DNA of 64,000 nucleotides, taken from Ferrovibrio sp. MS7. Lineage in GTDB: Bacteria > Pseudomonadota > Alphaproteobacteria > Ferrovibrionales > Ferrovibrionaceae. The stretch is from positions 372,001 to 436,000 of the forward strand of contig NZ_JBBKBA010000003.1 of assembly GCF_038404985.1 (NCBI RefSeq), read 5' to 3'. A program made the position numbers and the translations under genes. The notes under the pieces are model-generated. The model had not been told where the DNA came from, ran no database searches, and saw only the letters and a list, made by a program, of their open reading frames with translations. Positions 34,323-44,521 of the stretch are shown here, piece by piece (the stretch's first letter is position 1; each line of letters opens with the position of its first letter).

Positions 34323-35237
34323 ATGGTCAAGGCACCGGAACAATCTCCCGTCAGCGATACGGCGGATAACGAAGACCAGGCTTTCCTCGCAGCGGTGGGC
34401 GAGCGCGTGCGCAATGCCCGTGCCCGGCGCGGCATGAGCCGCAAGATCCTGGCCCGCGATTCCGGCGTGTCGGAACGCTACCTCGCCCAGCTCGAAACCG
34501 GCGCCGGCAATATCTCCATCCTGCTGCTGCGCCAGATCGCCCAGGCGATGGACCTGCCGATCGGCGATTTCCTCGCCGACCGGCCGAAATATGGCGTCGA
34601 TCAGGCGCTGCTGCTGCAGCAGATCGAAGAACTGACCCCGGCACAACAGCAGGACCTGCAGGCCATTATCCGCGAACGCTTTGGTGTCGCCCCCGCCGTG
34701 AAGCGCCATATCGCCCTGATCGGCCTGCGCGGTGCGGGCAAGACCACGTTGGGCCAGCGACTGGCCGCCGGTCTGGGCCTGCATTTCGTCGAAATGGCCA
34801 AGGAAATCGAGGCCGAAGCCGGGCTGAGCTTGAACGAGATTTTCGACCTCTATGGCCAGGGCGCCTATCGCCGCTTCGAGCGCCGGGCGCTGGAGCGCGT
34901 TACCGCCGAACGCGCGCCGGCGGTGATCGCCAGCGGCGGCTCGCTGCCCTCCGAACCCGGCACCTTCGCGCATCTGCTGGCCAATTGCTTCACCATCTGG
35001 CTGAAGGCGCGGCCGGAGGAGCATATGGGCCGGGTGGTGGCCCAGGGCGACATGCGCCCGATGGCCGGCATGTCGGAAGCCATGGGCGACCTGAAGCGCA
35101 TCCTGGCCCAACGCGAAACCCTCTATGCCAAGGCCGACATGGCCTTTGATACCGCCGGCAAGCCGGTGGAGGCCGCCAGCGCCGAATTGCTGGCCGCCCT
35201 GCAGGCCCATCCCGGCTGGCTCTCCCCTGCAAAATAA
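34323..35237 (+). CDS. boxR: BoxR: XRE-type regulator fused to a shikimate kinase-like domain
   Basis: Benzoyl-CoA-responsive repressor of the box genes. The 304-residue protein has an N-terminal XRE helix-turn-helix (about 22-85, ARRGMSRKILARDSGVSERYLAQLETG) and a C-terminal shikimate kinase-like domain (about 125-300) with P-loop GLRGAGKTTLG (134-144) and ERAPAVIASGGSLP. This BzdR/BoxR architecture binds benzoyl-CoA through the kinase-like domain. ATG 34323 is placed only 8 bases after the TATAAT, so the mRNA may be leaderless; ATG 34314 lies within the operator and is unlikely. Intergenic distance to boxC is 59 bp. Confidence 0.93.
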   Translation: MVKAPEQSPVSDTADNEDQAFLAAVGERVRNARARRGMSRKILARDSGVSERYLAQLETGAGNISILLLRQIAQAMDLPIGDFLADRPKYGVDQALLLQQIEELTPAQQQDLQAIIRERFGVAPAVKRHIALIGLRGAGKTTLGQRLAAGLGLHFVEMAKEIEAEAGLSLNEIFDLYGQGAYRRFERRALERVTAERAPAVIASGGSLPSEPGTFAHLLANCFTIWLKARPEEHMGRVVAQGDMRPMAGMSEAMGDLKRILAQRETLYAKADMAFDTAGKPVEAASAELLAALQAHPGWLSPAK

Positions 35238-35240
35238 TTC

Positions 35241-35268
35241 TTGAGCCGATCAAAAAATGCATTATAAT
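35241..35268 (+). promoter_or_regulatory. boxC promoter
   Basis: TTGAGC (35241-35246) and TATAAT (35263-35268) are spaced 16 bp, a good sigma-70 match, about 28 bp before the boxC start codon. The -10 lies entirely within the TGCA-N6-TGCC palindrome, so a bound repressor would exclude RNA polymerase. Confidence 0.7.
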
Positions 35269-35271
35269 GCC
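35258..35271. promoter_or_regulatory. Candidate BoxR operator, boxC promoter
   Basis: TGCA-TTATAA-TGCC (35258-35271) includes the perfect 12-bp palindrome GCATTATAATGC (35259-35270). It differs from the site before boxR at only a few positions, in the same relation to a -10. The two sites bracket boxR and support a shared regulator. Confidence 0.65.
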
Positions 35272-35296
35272 GGTCACGTTCTAGGGGTGAAACGCC

Positions 35297-36973
<1,677 letters not shown>

Positions 36974-36975
36974 CC

Positions 36976-38388
36976 ATGGCGATCGACTACGCTTCGCGCA
37001 TCCCGAACAACGTCAACCTCTCCGACAACCGCCGCCTGCAGCGCGCGCTGGAGGATTGGCAGCCGAAATTCCTCGACTGGTGGCAGGATATGGGCCCGGC
37101 GGGCTTCCAGGCGCGCGAGGCTTACCTGCGCACCGCCATCAGCGTCGATGCCCAGGGCTGGGCGAATTTTGGCTATGTGAAGATGCCGGATTACCGCTGG
37201 GGCATTTTCCTTGCCGAGCCTGAAGCCGGCCGCAAGGTGAATTTTGGCGACCACAGGGGCGACGACGCCTGGCAGGAAGTGCCCGGCGAATATCGCGGCG
37301 TGCTGCGCCGCCTGATCGTGACCCAGGGCGATACCGAGCCGGCTTCCGTCGAACAGCAGCGCCTGCTGGGCCAGACCTGCCCGTCGCTCTACGACCTGCG
37401 CAACCTGTTCCAGATCAATGTCGAGGAAGGCCGCCATCTCTGGGCCATGGTCTACCTGCTGGATGCCTATTTCGGCCGCGATGGCCGCGAGGAAGCCGAA
37501 GCCCTGTTGCAGCGCCGCTCCGGCGATGCCGACAAGCCGCGTATCCTCGGCGCTTTCAACGAGGCGACACCGGACTGGTTGAGCTTCTTCATGTTCACCT
37601 TCTTCACCGACCGCGATGGCAAGTTCCAGCTCGCCTCGCTGGCGGAAAGCGGCTTCGACCCGCTGTCGCGCACCTGTCGCTTCATGCTGACCGAGGAAGC
37701 GCACCATATGTTCGTGGGCGAGACCGGCATCAGCCGCGTGCTGCAGCGGACCTGCGAAGTGATGCGCGACTTCAAGACCGATGACGTGCGCAAGCATGGC
37801 GTGATCGACCTGCCGACGATCCAGAAATACCTCAACTTCCATTTCTCGGTATCGCTCGACCTGTTCGGCTCGGAAATCTCCACCAACGCCGCCAACTACT
37901 ACACCATGGGCATCAAGGGCCGCTTCGATGAGACCCGCATTGCCGACGACCACAAGCTGACCGACGCGGCCTACAAGGTGCTTGAAGTTCATGGCGACGG
38001 TTTCCGCGAGAAGGAAGAATCCGCCCTCACCGCCCTGAATGAACGGCTGCGCGACGACTACGTGGCCGATTGCGCGCGCGGTGTGATGCGCTGGAACCAG
38101 GTGATCAAGCGCGCGGGCATCGACTTCGAACTGAAGCTGCCGCACCGCGCCTTCCATCGCCAGATCGGCCAGTTCGCCGAACTGCGCGTCGATCCCCAGG
38201 GCCATATCATCAGCCAGGCGGAATGGGATGCCCGTCATCACCGCTGGCTGCCGACCGAGGAAGACCGCCTCTATGTCATCAGCCTGATGCATGCGGTGAC
38301 CGAGATCGGCAAATACGCCAACTGGATCGCTCCGCCGGCCCGCGGCATCAACAACATGCCGGTCGATTTCGAGTATGTCCGGGCCTGA
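36976..38388 (+). CDS. boxB: Benzoyl-CoA 2,3-epoxidase, oxygenase subunit
   Basis: Di-iron epoxidase that forms 2,3-epoxybenzoyl-CoA from benzoyl-CoA and O2, using electrons from a reductase (BoxA elsewhere). The 470-residue protein has all six iron ligands expected for the family: Glu121, Glu151 and His154 (EEGRH), Asp212, Glu241 and His244 (EEAHH). Numbering is one higher than the published BoxB set as I recall it. It is followed by a strong terminator, so boxC-boxB form a short unit. The reductase gene boxA is not next to it or elsewhere in this window. Confidence 0.95.
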   Translation: MAIDYASRIPNNVNLSDNRRLQRALEDWQPKFLDWWQDMGPAGFQAREAYLRTAISVDAQGWANFGYVKMPDYRWGIFLAEPEAGRKVNFGDHRGDDAWQEVPGEYRGVLRRLIVTQGDTEPASVEQQRLLGQTCPSLYDLRNLFQINVEEGRHLWAMVYLLDAYFGRDGREEAEALLQRRSGDADKPRILGAFNEATPDWLSFFMFTFFTDRDGKFQLASLAESGFDPLSRTCRFMLTEEAHHMFVGETGISRVLQRTCEVMRDFKTDDVRKHGVIDLPTIQKYLNFHFSVSLDLFGSEISTNAANYYTMGIKGRFDETRIADDHKLTDAAYKVLEVHGDGFREKEESALTALNERLRDDYVADCARGVMRWNQVIKRAGIDFELKLPHRAFHRQIGQFAELRVDPQGHIISQAEWDARHHRWLPTEEDRLYVISLMHAVTEIGKYANWIAPPARGINNMPVDFEYVRA

Positions 38389-38421
38389 GGCCCGGCCCCC
38401 TTTCCTCCCCAACATGGCACC

Positions 38422-38459
38422 GGGGCTCCGCCGAAATGGTTGGAGCCCCATCTTTTTTT
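38422..38459 (+). terminator. Rho-independent terminator after boxB
   Basis: GGGGCTCC (38422-38429) and GGAGCCCC (38442-38449) form a perfect 8-bp stem followed by seven T residues (38453-38459), 33 bp after the boxB stop. Confidence 0.9.
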
Positions 38460-38489
38460 ACGCCCCGGCCCTGTGTATAGTCCGCCGCC

Positions 38490-38957
38490 ATGAAACCCGT
38501 GCCGCCACCCTATTCGCCAGACCGCCTGTTTGCCATCGAGCGCGTGGTGCAATGGGGCGAGGCCGACCCGGCCGGCATCGTCTACACCACGCAATTCCTC
38601 GACTATGTGATCGAGACGGTGGAAAGCTTCTGGCGCGAGCAGATCGGCTGCAGCTGGTACCACCTGCACAAGCGGCACAATCTCGGCTCGCCCACGGTCA
38701 GTTCGAAGCTGGATTTCCAGAAGCCGCTGCGCGCCGCTGATCCCTTCACGGTCGAGCTGCGCATCCCGCGCCTCACCCGCTCCACCATCACTTTCCATAT
38801 CGTCGGCCGCAATGCCGCTGGCGAAAGCTGCTTCACCGGCGAACTGGTCTCCTGCATCATCGACGATCAGGCGGTGCGCTCGGTAACGATTCCGGACTGG
38901 ATCCGGCAGCCCATCGAGGCCTACCGGACAGCGACTGCACAAGAGGACATGCCATGA
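38490..38957 (+). CDS. 4-Hydroxybenzoyl-CoA thioesterase-type hotdog protein
   Basis: Acyl-CoA thioesterase of 155 residues. The catalytic segment WGEADPAGIVYTTQFLDYVIE (Asp about residue 30 in DPAGIVY) is the 4-hydroxybenzoyl-CoA thioesterase signature. Following the box genes it may act on benzoyl-CoA or a related aryl-CoA, releasing trapped CoA, but a terminator separates it from boxB so it may be independently expressed. Its stop overlaps the gpt start (ATGA). Confidence 0.85.
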   Translation: MKPVPPPYSPDRLFAIERVVQWGEADPAGIVYTTQFLDYVIETVESFWREQIGCSWYHLHKRHNLGSPTVSSKLDFQKPLRAADPFTVELRIPRLTRSTITFHIVGRNAAGESCFTGELVSCIIDDQAVRSVTIPDWIRQPIEAYRTATAQEDMP

Positions 38958-39457
38958 CCGAGGGCCACGGCTACAACAAGTTCTTCCCCGTCTCTTGGGA
39001 GGAACTGCACCGCCATTGCAAGGCACTGGCCTGGCGCCTGCTGGAGCGCGGCCCCTATCAGGGCGTGGTGGCGATCACCCGTGGCGGCCTGGTGCCGGCA
39101 GCCATCGTGGCGCGCGAACTGAATGTGCGCGTGATCGAGACGATTTCCTGCTCGACCTATAACGAACTCGAGCGCGGCACCAAGGTGAATATCCTGAAGC
39201 AGGCCGATGCGGCGCTGCCTTCCCAGGGCGAAGGCTGGCTGATCGTTGACGACCTGGTGGATACCGGCATCACCGCCAAGGCGGTGCGGCAATTGCTGCC
39301 GAAGGCGCATTTCGCCACCATCTACGCCAAGCCGAATGGCCGCCCGATGGTGGATACCTACATCACCGAAGTGAGCCAGGACACCTGGATCCTGTTCCCC
39401 TGGGACCAGGAAGCGGTGATGAGCAAGCCGATCGTCGAACTGAAGAAGGGCGGCTAG
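38954..39457 (+). CDS. gpt: Xanthine phosphoribosyltransferase
   Basis: Purine salvage enzyme converting xanthine or guanine with PRPP to XMP or GMP. The 167-residue protein has the PRPP-binding loop LIVDDLVDTGITAKAVR (about 96-112), the GVVAITRGGLVPAAIVAREL segment, and WILFPWDQE near the C-terminus, all as in Gpt. Coupled by ATGA to the thioesterase gene. Adenine-type PRTases lack this end motif. Confidence 0.9.
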   Translation: MTEGHGYNKFFPVSWEELHRHCKALAWRLLERGPYQGVVAITRGGLVPAAIVARELNVRVIETISCSTYNELERGTKVNILKQADAALPSQGEGWLIVDDLVDTGITAKAVRQLLPKAHFATIYAKPNGRPMVDTYITEVSQDTWILFPWDQEAVMSKPIVELKKGG

Positions 39458-39475
39458 GCCCGGTCACCGGTTTGG

Positions 39476-40684
39476 TCACTGGTTCGGCGCCGGATTGGCT
39501 GCTGGATTGGGCTGAGGATTCGGTGCCGGATTCGCCGCCGCCGGTTTCGCCGGCAGGTTCTTCGAGCCGATATAGACCGTGTTGCTCAAGCCCATCAGGA
39601 TCAGGTAGCCCTCCGGAATCGACGGAATCTCATAGGTCGTCAGCACATTGGCGAGCACGAAGCCGGCCGAGATGACGGTGAAGATCAGCATCTGCAACCG
39701 CGTGACGTCGATTACCTCGCCTTCCGCCCCGCCGCCGACCAGATCAATGAACAGCGAGCGCGGCGCATTCGGATCGGGTGCAGCAGCATCGCTCGGCGTC
39801 GGGCTGACCTTGGCCAACAGCGTGGCGCCACCAGCAATGCCGAGCAAGACCAGCGTGCTGCTGGAAATATCAACCAGCGCACCGGAAATCAGCATGACAT
39901 AGACCGAAGAGAAGGCCACCACGATGGTCCAGAGCATGACCTGGAACTGCGACAGGCTGGCCTTGCCCGATCTGGTACCGATCAAGCGGTAGATCCAGTT
40001 CGGCCCCTTTTCGTCTTTGGCGCCGTCCGTGCTTGGACGCTTCTTGGTCATCCAGCCGACAAGCAGCAGAATGATCGCGAGAGACAGGAGGAAGGTGATG
40101 AGCTGATGCGTGATGCCGACAACATGTGAGACATCGACCACGATATTGCCCTGGGACACACCGATGATGCGCAGATCGGCCAGCGGCACCACGAACAAAT
40201 CGGTATCGCCCTGCAGCCAGCCCGACGGAATACTGAAGTCGCGCGGCACTGTCACCGCTACCGTGATCGCCCCATTGGCCGCCGCCTTGCTGATATCCAC
40301 CGGCGCCTCCACTGCCTGGGCGCCATCGCGCTTCCAGGTCAGGCAGGCGATCAGGCGGGTATCGGCGGGCAACGGCACGGCCGGCGCGATGGTGAAGGTG
40401 AAGCTGCCATCCACTGGCTGCCAGTTTTTCTTCACCGCCATGGTGACGGAACCATCGGTCAACCGGGTGCCGGTCTGGCTTTCGTTGCAGAACGCGCGCA
40501 GCGGCTTGGCCGGTGTCGTCGTTGATGCCGGCGTTGTCGTAGCCGCCGGCACTGTCGTGGTTGCCGGCGTGGTGACGGCTGGGGCTGCGGGCGGGGCCTG
40601 GCTCTGGGCAGGCAGCGGAGGCGCAACCAGCATCAGGCCGAGCAGAATCGCGGCACAGACACCCAAGCGAGGAGATTGACTCAT
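39476..40684 (-). CDS. Uncharacterised exported/membrane protein with low-complexity linker
   Basis: A 402-residue protein of unknown function. It has a signal peptide (GVCAAILLGLMLVAPPLPAQS), a Thr/Ala/Pro linker (about 30-65), a beta-rich periplasmic part, then about four to five helices with a characteristic core (SQFQVMLWTIVVAFSSVYVM; RLQMLIFTVISAGFVLANVL; EGYLILMGLSNTVYIGSKN). The C-terminus is a Pro/Asn/Ala repeat (PAAANPAPNPQPNPAANPAP). Similar helical cores occur in other bacterial membrane proteins of unknown role. ATG 40684 has GGGGGA upstream. The stop nearly abuts that of convergent gpt. Confidence 0.65.
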   Translation of the reverse strand: MSQSPRLGVCAAILLGLMLVAPPLPAQSQAPPAAPAVTTPATTTVPAATTTPASTTTPAKPLRAFCNESQTGTRLTDGSVTMAVKKNWQPVDGSFTFTIAPAVPLPADTRLIACLTWKRDGAQAVEAPVDISKAAANGAITVAVTVPRDFSIPSGWLQGDTDLFVVPLADLRIIGVSQGNIVVDVSHVVGITHQLITFLLSLAIILLLVGWMTKKRPSTDGAKDEKGPNWIYRLIGTRSGKASLSQFQVMLWTIVVAFSSVYVMLISGALVDISSSTLVLLGIAGGATLLAKVSPTPSDAAAPDPNAPRSLFIDLVGGGAEGEVIDVTRLQMLIFTVISAGFVLANVLTTYEIPSIPEGYLILMGLSNTVYIGSKNLPAKPAAANPAPNPQPNPAANPAPNQ

Positions 40685-40727
40685 TTTTCCCCCAATCCAG
40701 GCCAAGCCTAGCCTGAAATTGAGGAAT

Positions 40728-40747
40728 ATATACACCAATATGTATAT
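40728..40747. repeat. AT-rich inverted repeat upstream of the uncharacterised membrane protein
   Basis: ATATAC (40728-40733) and GTATAT (40742-40747) flank 8 bp in an AT-rich 70-bp gap. It is about 45 bp before the membrane-protein start and could be an operator or hold the -10 region. Confidence 0.35.
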
Positions 40748-40807
40748 TATTTAAACAACAAACACATCCATACAGGGTTATGCTTCTTTTCGTTTCGTCC
40801 AGACCTC

Positions 40808-41446
40808 TTACGCAGGATTGCCACTGCGCAGGGTCCATTGCACCGTATCGCGCAACACGCGGCCCAGCGCCTCATCGAAAGCCTGCACCACCGACAGCAC
40901 ATCGGTGCCCGCAGCCTTCATGCGGCGCTCGAAACTGGTGGCGGCAACGATTTCCTGGCGCGGCTGCTGGATCAGCTTCGAGGCCAGCGCGACACGCACG
41001 GTCGGCACCGGATCGCCGCCGCTCAACTCCGCCTGGAATTCGCGCAATTCGCTTTTGAGATTGAAGTCCGAGCGCAGCCCCACCGACTGGCGCCCGACCG
41101 AGAGGATCTTGCCGGTATTCTCGAAGCTCTCCACCAGCAGGGTCTGTATCATGCGCGGCACCCGCTCGGCCCAGCGCGCCTCGGCGTAATACTTCACCTC
41201 ATAGGGATTGGTCATGATCGCGATGCGGTGGGTATCCAGGCCGCCCGCCGCATAAGGCTCCTCCACCACTAGCTGCCAGGTCGCGCGCGGCAGATCAGCG
41301 GCGAAAGTGTTTTTCGGCGACAGTGTGTAGAGGTTCGAAGGCGGCGCCTGCGGGATGATGCCGCCGCAGGCAGTGAGGCCAATACCCATCAGGCCGCTGG
41401 CGCCAAGACCGCGCAGCAGGCCACGCCGGTTGAAACTCGCCGTCAT
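40808..41446 (-). CDS. ABC-type transport auxiliary lipoprotein (PqiC/YmbA-like)
   Basis: A 212-residue lipoprotein: signal peptide with LTACGG lipobox (Cys27) and a following PPSNLYTLSP stretch that is the signature of the ABC auxiliary lipoprotein family (DUF330-like), which partners MCE proteins at the outer membrane. It overlaps the MlaD-type gene by 4 bp and is last of four. Its role would be on the periplasmic side of lipid transport. Confidence 0.85.
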   Translation of the reverse strand: MTASFNRRGLLRGLGASGLMGIGLTACGGIIPQAPPSNLYTLSPKNTFAADLPRATWQLVVEEPYAAGGLDTHRIAIMTNPYEVKYYAEARWAERVPRMIQTLLVESFENTGKILSVGRQSVGLRSDFNLKSELREFQAELSGGDPVPTVRVALASKLIQQPRQEIVAATSFERRMKAAGTDVLSVVQAFDEALGRVLRDTVQWTLRSGNPA

Positions 41447-42471
41447 CGCCGGCCTCCCTCGCTACGGTATTCAGCATCGCGGTTGCCAAACAGCACCGCG
41501 CTCGGATCGTCTTCCAGCCGCTGCGCCACCCGCGCCAGGCTGCCCACCAGGATGCGCGCCTCGGCAATGAAGCGGCGGAATTCGCCGAAGCCATCGGTGG
41601 TGATGGCATTGATCGGGGCGCGGTTCTCCGCCACCATTTCGTTCACGGTGGACAGCACGGCATCAAGCTGCTGCATGGCGCCGCGGATATCCTGCACTGC
41701 CACCTGCGCATCCTTCACCGTGGCGGTGGCATCGCCCTCGATCAGCTTCGTGGTCGCCTCCAGCGTGTTGCGCGCCGCCACCAGGGTGCTGTTCGCCTCC
41801 TTCACGATGCCGCCGAACTGTTCGGCGACATCGCGCGCCGCGCGGGCGGCAATGGCGATGTCGGCGCTGGTGCGGTCGAAGCCATCAATGGCCCGCGTCA
41901 GGGTTTCCTGGCGGCTGGCCAGTGTAATGGTAAGCTGGCGGATATCGCCAATGATGCCGCCGATATTGTCGATATTCTGATCCGACATGATGCGCGCGGC
42001 GCGGTTGACCAGGTCGGGCGCCGCCTCGAACAATTCGGCGATGGAGGAATTGCGCGAGCGAATCACCGGCAGTTCCGACACATCCTCGCTGTAGCGCGCC
42101 GGCAGCAATTCCGCCGCCTTGGTACCGGAATTGATCTGCACGAAGGAAACCCCGGTGATGCCCTGCAATTCCAGGCTGGCAACGCTATCGGCGCGGATTG
42201 GCGTATCAGCGGCCACATTGATCGTGACGCGGACTTTGGATGTATCCTCGCGATCAATACTGATCTGACTGACATTGCCGATCTTGATACCGTTGAAGCG
42301 CACATCGCCGCCCTGCCCCAGGCCGGCCACTGAGCCGGTGAAGAAGATATTGTAGCGGGCGATCTCGCGGTCGAGCTGCGTCTTGGCCAGCCACAGCGCG
42401 AAGCCGAGGATGCCGAGCAGGAACAGCAGCAGGAAACTGCCGATCAGCAGATGGTGGGCGCGGGTTTCCAT
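41443..42471 (-). CDS. mlaD: MlaD-type MCE protein
   Basis: Substrate-binding component of an MCE lipid transporter, 342 residues. One N-terminal helix (LLIGSFLLLFLLGILGFALWL) is followed by a single MCE domain (about 38-120, VAGLGQGGDVRFNGIKIGNVSQI), then a long helical region with a coiled-coil-like character (about 140-330). MlaD of E. coli is much shorter (about 180), and this long tail resembles the alphaproteobacterial form. Shares a base with the ATPase gene. Confidence 0.9.
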   Translation of the reverse strand: METRAHHLLIGSFLLLFLLGILGFALWLAKTQLDREIARYNIFFTGSVAGLGQGGDVRFNGIKIGNVSQISIDREDTSKVRVTINVAADTPIRADSVASLELQGITGVSFVQINSGTKAAELLPARYSEDVSELPVIRSRNSSIAELFEAAPDLVNRAARIMSDQNIDNIGGIIGDIRQLTITLASRQETLTRAIDGFDRTSADIAIAARAARDVAEQFGGIVKEANSTLVAARNTLEATTKLIEGDATATVKDAQVAVQDIRGAMQQLDAVLSTVNEMVAENRAPINAITTDGFGEFRRFIAEARILVGSLARVAQRLEDDPSAVLFGNRDAEYRSEGGRR

Positions 42472-43307
42472 TACGAACCGCCTCCTTCAGGTACAAGCCC
42501 AGACAATACCGACCCAGACGGGGCATGATCTGCCGTTGCCTGGGCGGCGCGGGCACGCGGCCCGTGAAAATATTCCCGGATCCAGGGATGCGGGTGTTGC
42601 AGCAGGTCACGCAGCGGCCCGGCGACCAGCACCTTCTTTTCGGCCAGCACGGCAATGCGGTCGCAGATCGCATGCAGTGAATCCAGATCATGCGTCACCA
42701 TGAACACGGTGAGGCCCAAGGCCTGCTGCAGGTCGCGTACCAGGGTATCGAAAGCGGCGGCGCCAATGGGATCGAGGCCGGCGGTCGGCTCATCCAGGAA
42801 CACGATCTCGGGGTCCAGCGCCAGGGCGCGGGCCAGGCCGGCGCGCTTGCGCATGCCGCCGGAAAGCTCGGACGGGATCTTGCCCGCTGCATTGGCCGGC
42901 AGGCCGACCATGCGGATCTTCGCCGCCGCAATCTCATTCAGCAGATCGGGCGGCAGATCGTAGAATTCCTTCAGCGGCACCTGGATATTCTGCGCCACGG
43001 TGAGCGAGGAGAACAGCGCGCCATCCTGGAACAGCACGCCGACACGCTGACGGGCGCGGCGCCTTGCGTCCTCATCGCCTTTGATCATGTCCGAGCCCAG
43101 CAGGTCGATCTGCCCGGCTTGCGGCTGGTTCAGCCCGATGATGGTGCGCAGCAGCACCGACTTGCCGGTGCCAGAGCCGCCGACCACGCCAAGCACCTCG
43201 CCGCGATAGACATCGAGATCGAGGCCGTCATGCACCTTGAAGCCATCGAAGGCGTTCACCAGGCCGCGCACCTTGATCACCACATCCCTTCCAGCATCAC
43301 CGGCCAT
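42471..43307 (-). CDS. mlaF: MlaF-type ABC ATPase of the MCE lipid transporter
   Basis: ATPase of 278 residues. Walker A GGSGTGKSV (43-51), signature LSGGMRKRAGLARALAL, Walker B IVFLDEPTAGLD, switch VTHDLDSLHAI. The GMRKRAGLARA form of the signature is typical of MlaF/Ttg2A. It follows the permease gene by 3 bp, and its stop overlaps mlaD. It powers phospholipid movement between membranes. Confidence 0.92.
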   Translation of the reverse strand: MAGDAGRDVVIKVRGLVNAFDGFKVHDGLDLDVYRGEVLGVVGGSGTGKSVLLRTIIGLNQPQAGQIDLLGSDMIKGDEDARRRARQRVGVLFQDGALFSSLTVAQNIQVPLKEFYDLPPDLLNEIAAAKIRMVGLPANAAGKIPSELSGGMRKRAGLARALALDPEIVFLDEPTAGLDPIGAAAFDTLVRDLQQALGLTVFMVTHDLDSLHAICDRIAVLAEKKVLVAGPLRDLLQHPHPWIREYFHGPRARAAQATADHAPSGSVLSGLVPEGGGS

Positions 43308-43310
43308 TGC

Positions 43311-44435
43311 CTAGATCCCCAACGCCGAGAAGAAGATCGAGAACAGTGCATCGGCCACGATCACCAGGAAGATCGACTGCACCACCGAACGCGTGGTGAG
43401 CCGGCCGACGCTTTCCGCATCGCGCTTCACCCGCAGGCCTTCGTAACAGCCGACCATGGCGATCAGCGCGGCAAACACCGGCGCCTTGACCAGGCCGACC
43501 AGGAAGGAATTCACCGACACTGCCTCATGCAGCCGCTGGAAGAACAGGAACGGCGTGATATCCAGCGTCACCCATGCCATCAGCGCGCCGCCCAGCAGGC
43601 CCATGATATCGGCGAAGAAGGCCAGCAGCGGCAGGGTGATGATCAGTGCCAGCACGCGCGGCACCACCAGTACTTCGACCGGATCGAGGCCGAGCGTGCG
43701 GATCGCATCCACTTCCTCGTTCACCTTCATGCTGCCGATCTGGGCGGTAAAGGCGCTGCCGGAGCGGCCGGCCACCACGATGGCGGTGAGCAGGATGCCA
43801 AGCTCGCGCAGCACCGAGACGCCGACCAGGTTGACGACAAAGACCTCGGCGCCGAATTGCCGCAGTTGATCCGCGCCCTGATAGGCCATCACCACGCCGA
43901 TCAGGAAGGAGATCAAGCCGACGATGGGCAGCGCGTTCAGCCCGGTCTGCTCCATGTGGAACACTACCGAGGTGAAGCGCAGCCGACGCGGGCTGATGGC
44001 TATACGGGCGAAGGCCTCGACGACACGGCCGATGAAGGTGATGAAGCGGCGCCCCTCGCGCGCCGCGAACAGCACCAGCCAGCCGAGATGGGCGACGAAA
44101 CGCAGCAGGCCGTTGCCCGACCCGGGCGGCGCCGCCGAGGCCGCATCGCAACCGGCCACATAGTCGATCAATGTCTGATGCTCGGGCTTCACAGCGCGCC
44201 ATTCCACCGCCACGCCGGGGCCGAAACGGCCATTCAGGCGCTGCAGCAACACGGCGCCGGCGGTATCCACCCGCTCCAGCCCGCCGGCATCAATGCGCAG
44301 CCGCCGCGCGGCACCGAGATTGAGACTATCGAGGCTATGCGAGAGGCGTGCCGCCTCGCCCAGCGTCCAGGCGCCGGAGAGGCTCAAACTCGCCATGCCG
44401 TCTTCATGCCTCAGACTCATGCCGCCGGGCTGCAC
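43311..44435 (-). CDS. mlaE: MlaE-type permease with N-terminal STAS domain
   Basis: Permease of 374 residues. The N-terminal 100 residues form a STAS-like domain (LSLSGAWTLGEAARLSHSLD; DAGGLERVDTAGAVLL), in E. coli supplied separately by MlaB. Residues 120-374 are the MlaE fold with GLISFLIGVVMAYQGADQLRQFGAEVFVVNLVG and GRSGSAFTAQIGSMKVNEEVDAIRTLG, the conserved E...DA segment. Start ATG 44435 gives the full STAS domain. The 5' region overlaps nothing on the same strand; the divergent isomerase gene starts 87 bp away. Confidence 0.92.
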   Translation of the reverse strand: MQPGGMSLRHEDGMASLSLSGAWTLGEAARLSHSLDSLNLGAARRLRIDAGGLERVDTAGAVLLQRLNGRFGPGVAVEWRAVKPEHQTLIDYVAGCDAASAAPPGSGNGLLRFVAHLGWLVLFAAREGRRFITFIGRVVEAFARIAISPRRLRFTSVVFHMEQTGLNALPIVGLISFLIGVVMAYQGADQLRQFGAEVFVVNLVGVSVLRELGILLTAIVVAGRSGSAFTAQIGSMKVNEEVDAIRTLGLDPVEVLVVPRVLALIITLPLLAFFADIMGLLGGALMAWVTLDITPFLFFQRLHEAVSVNSFLVGLVKAPVFAALIAMVGCYEGLRVKRDAESVGRLTTRSVVQSIFLVIVADALFSIFFSALGI

Positions 44436-44521
44436 GCGCCAAAATCCCTGTTGCCTACGCCGCTTGTCTGAAAGTTACCAAACATGACATGCTGCGCGTA
44501 AGGGTTAGCCGGGACCGATGC

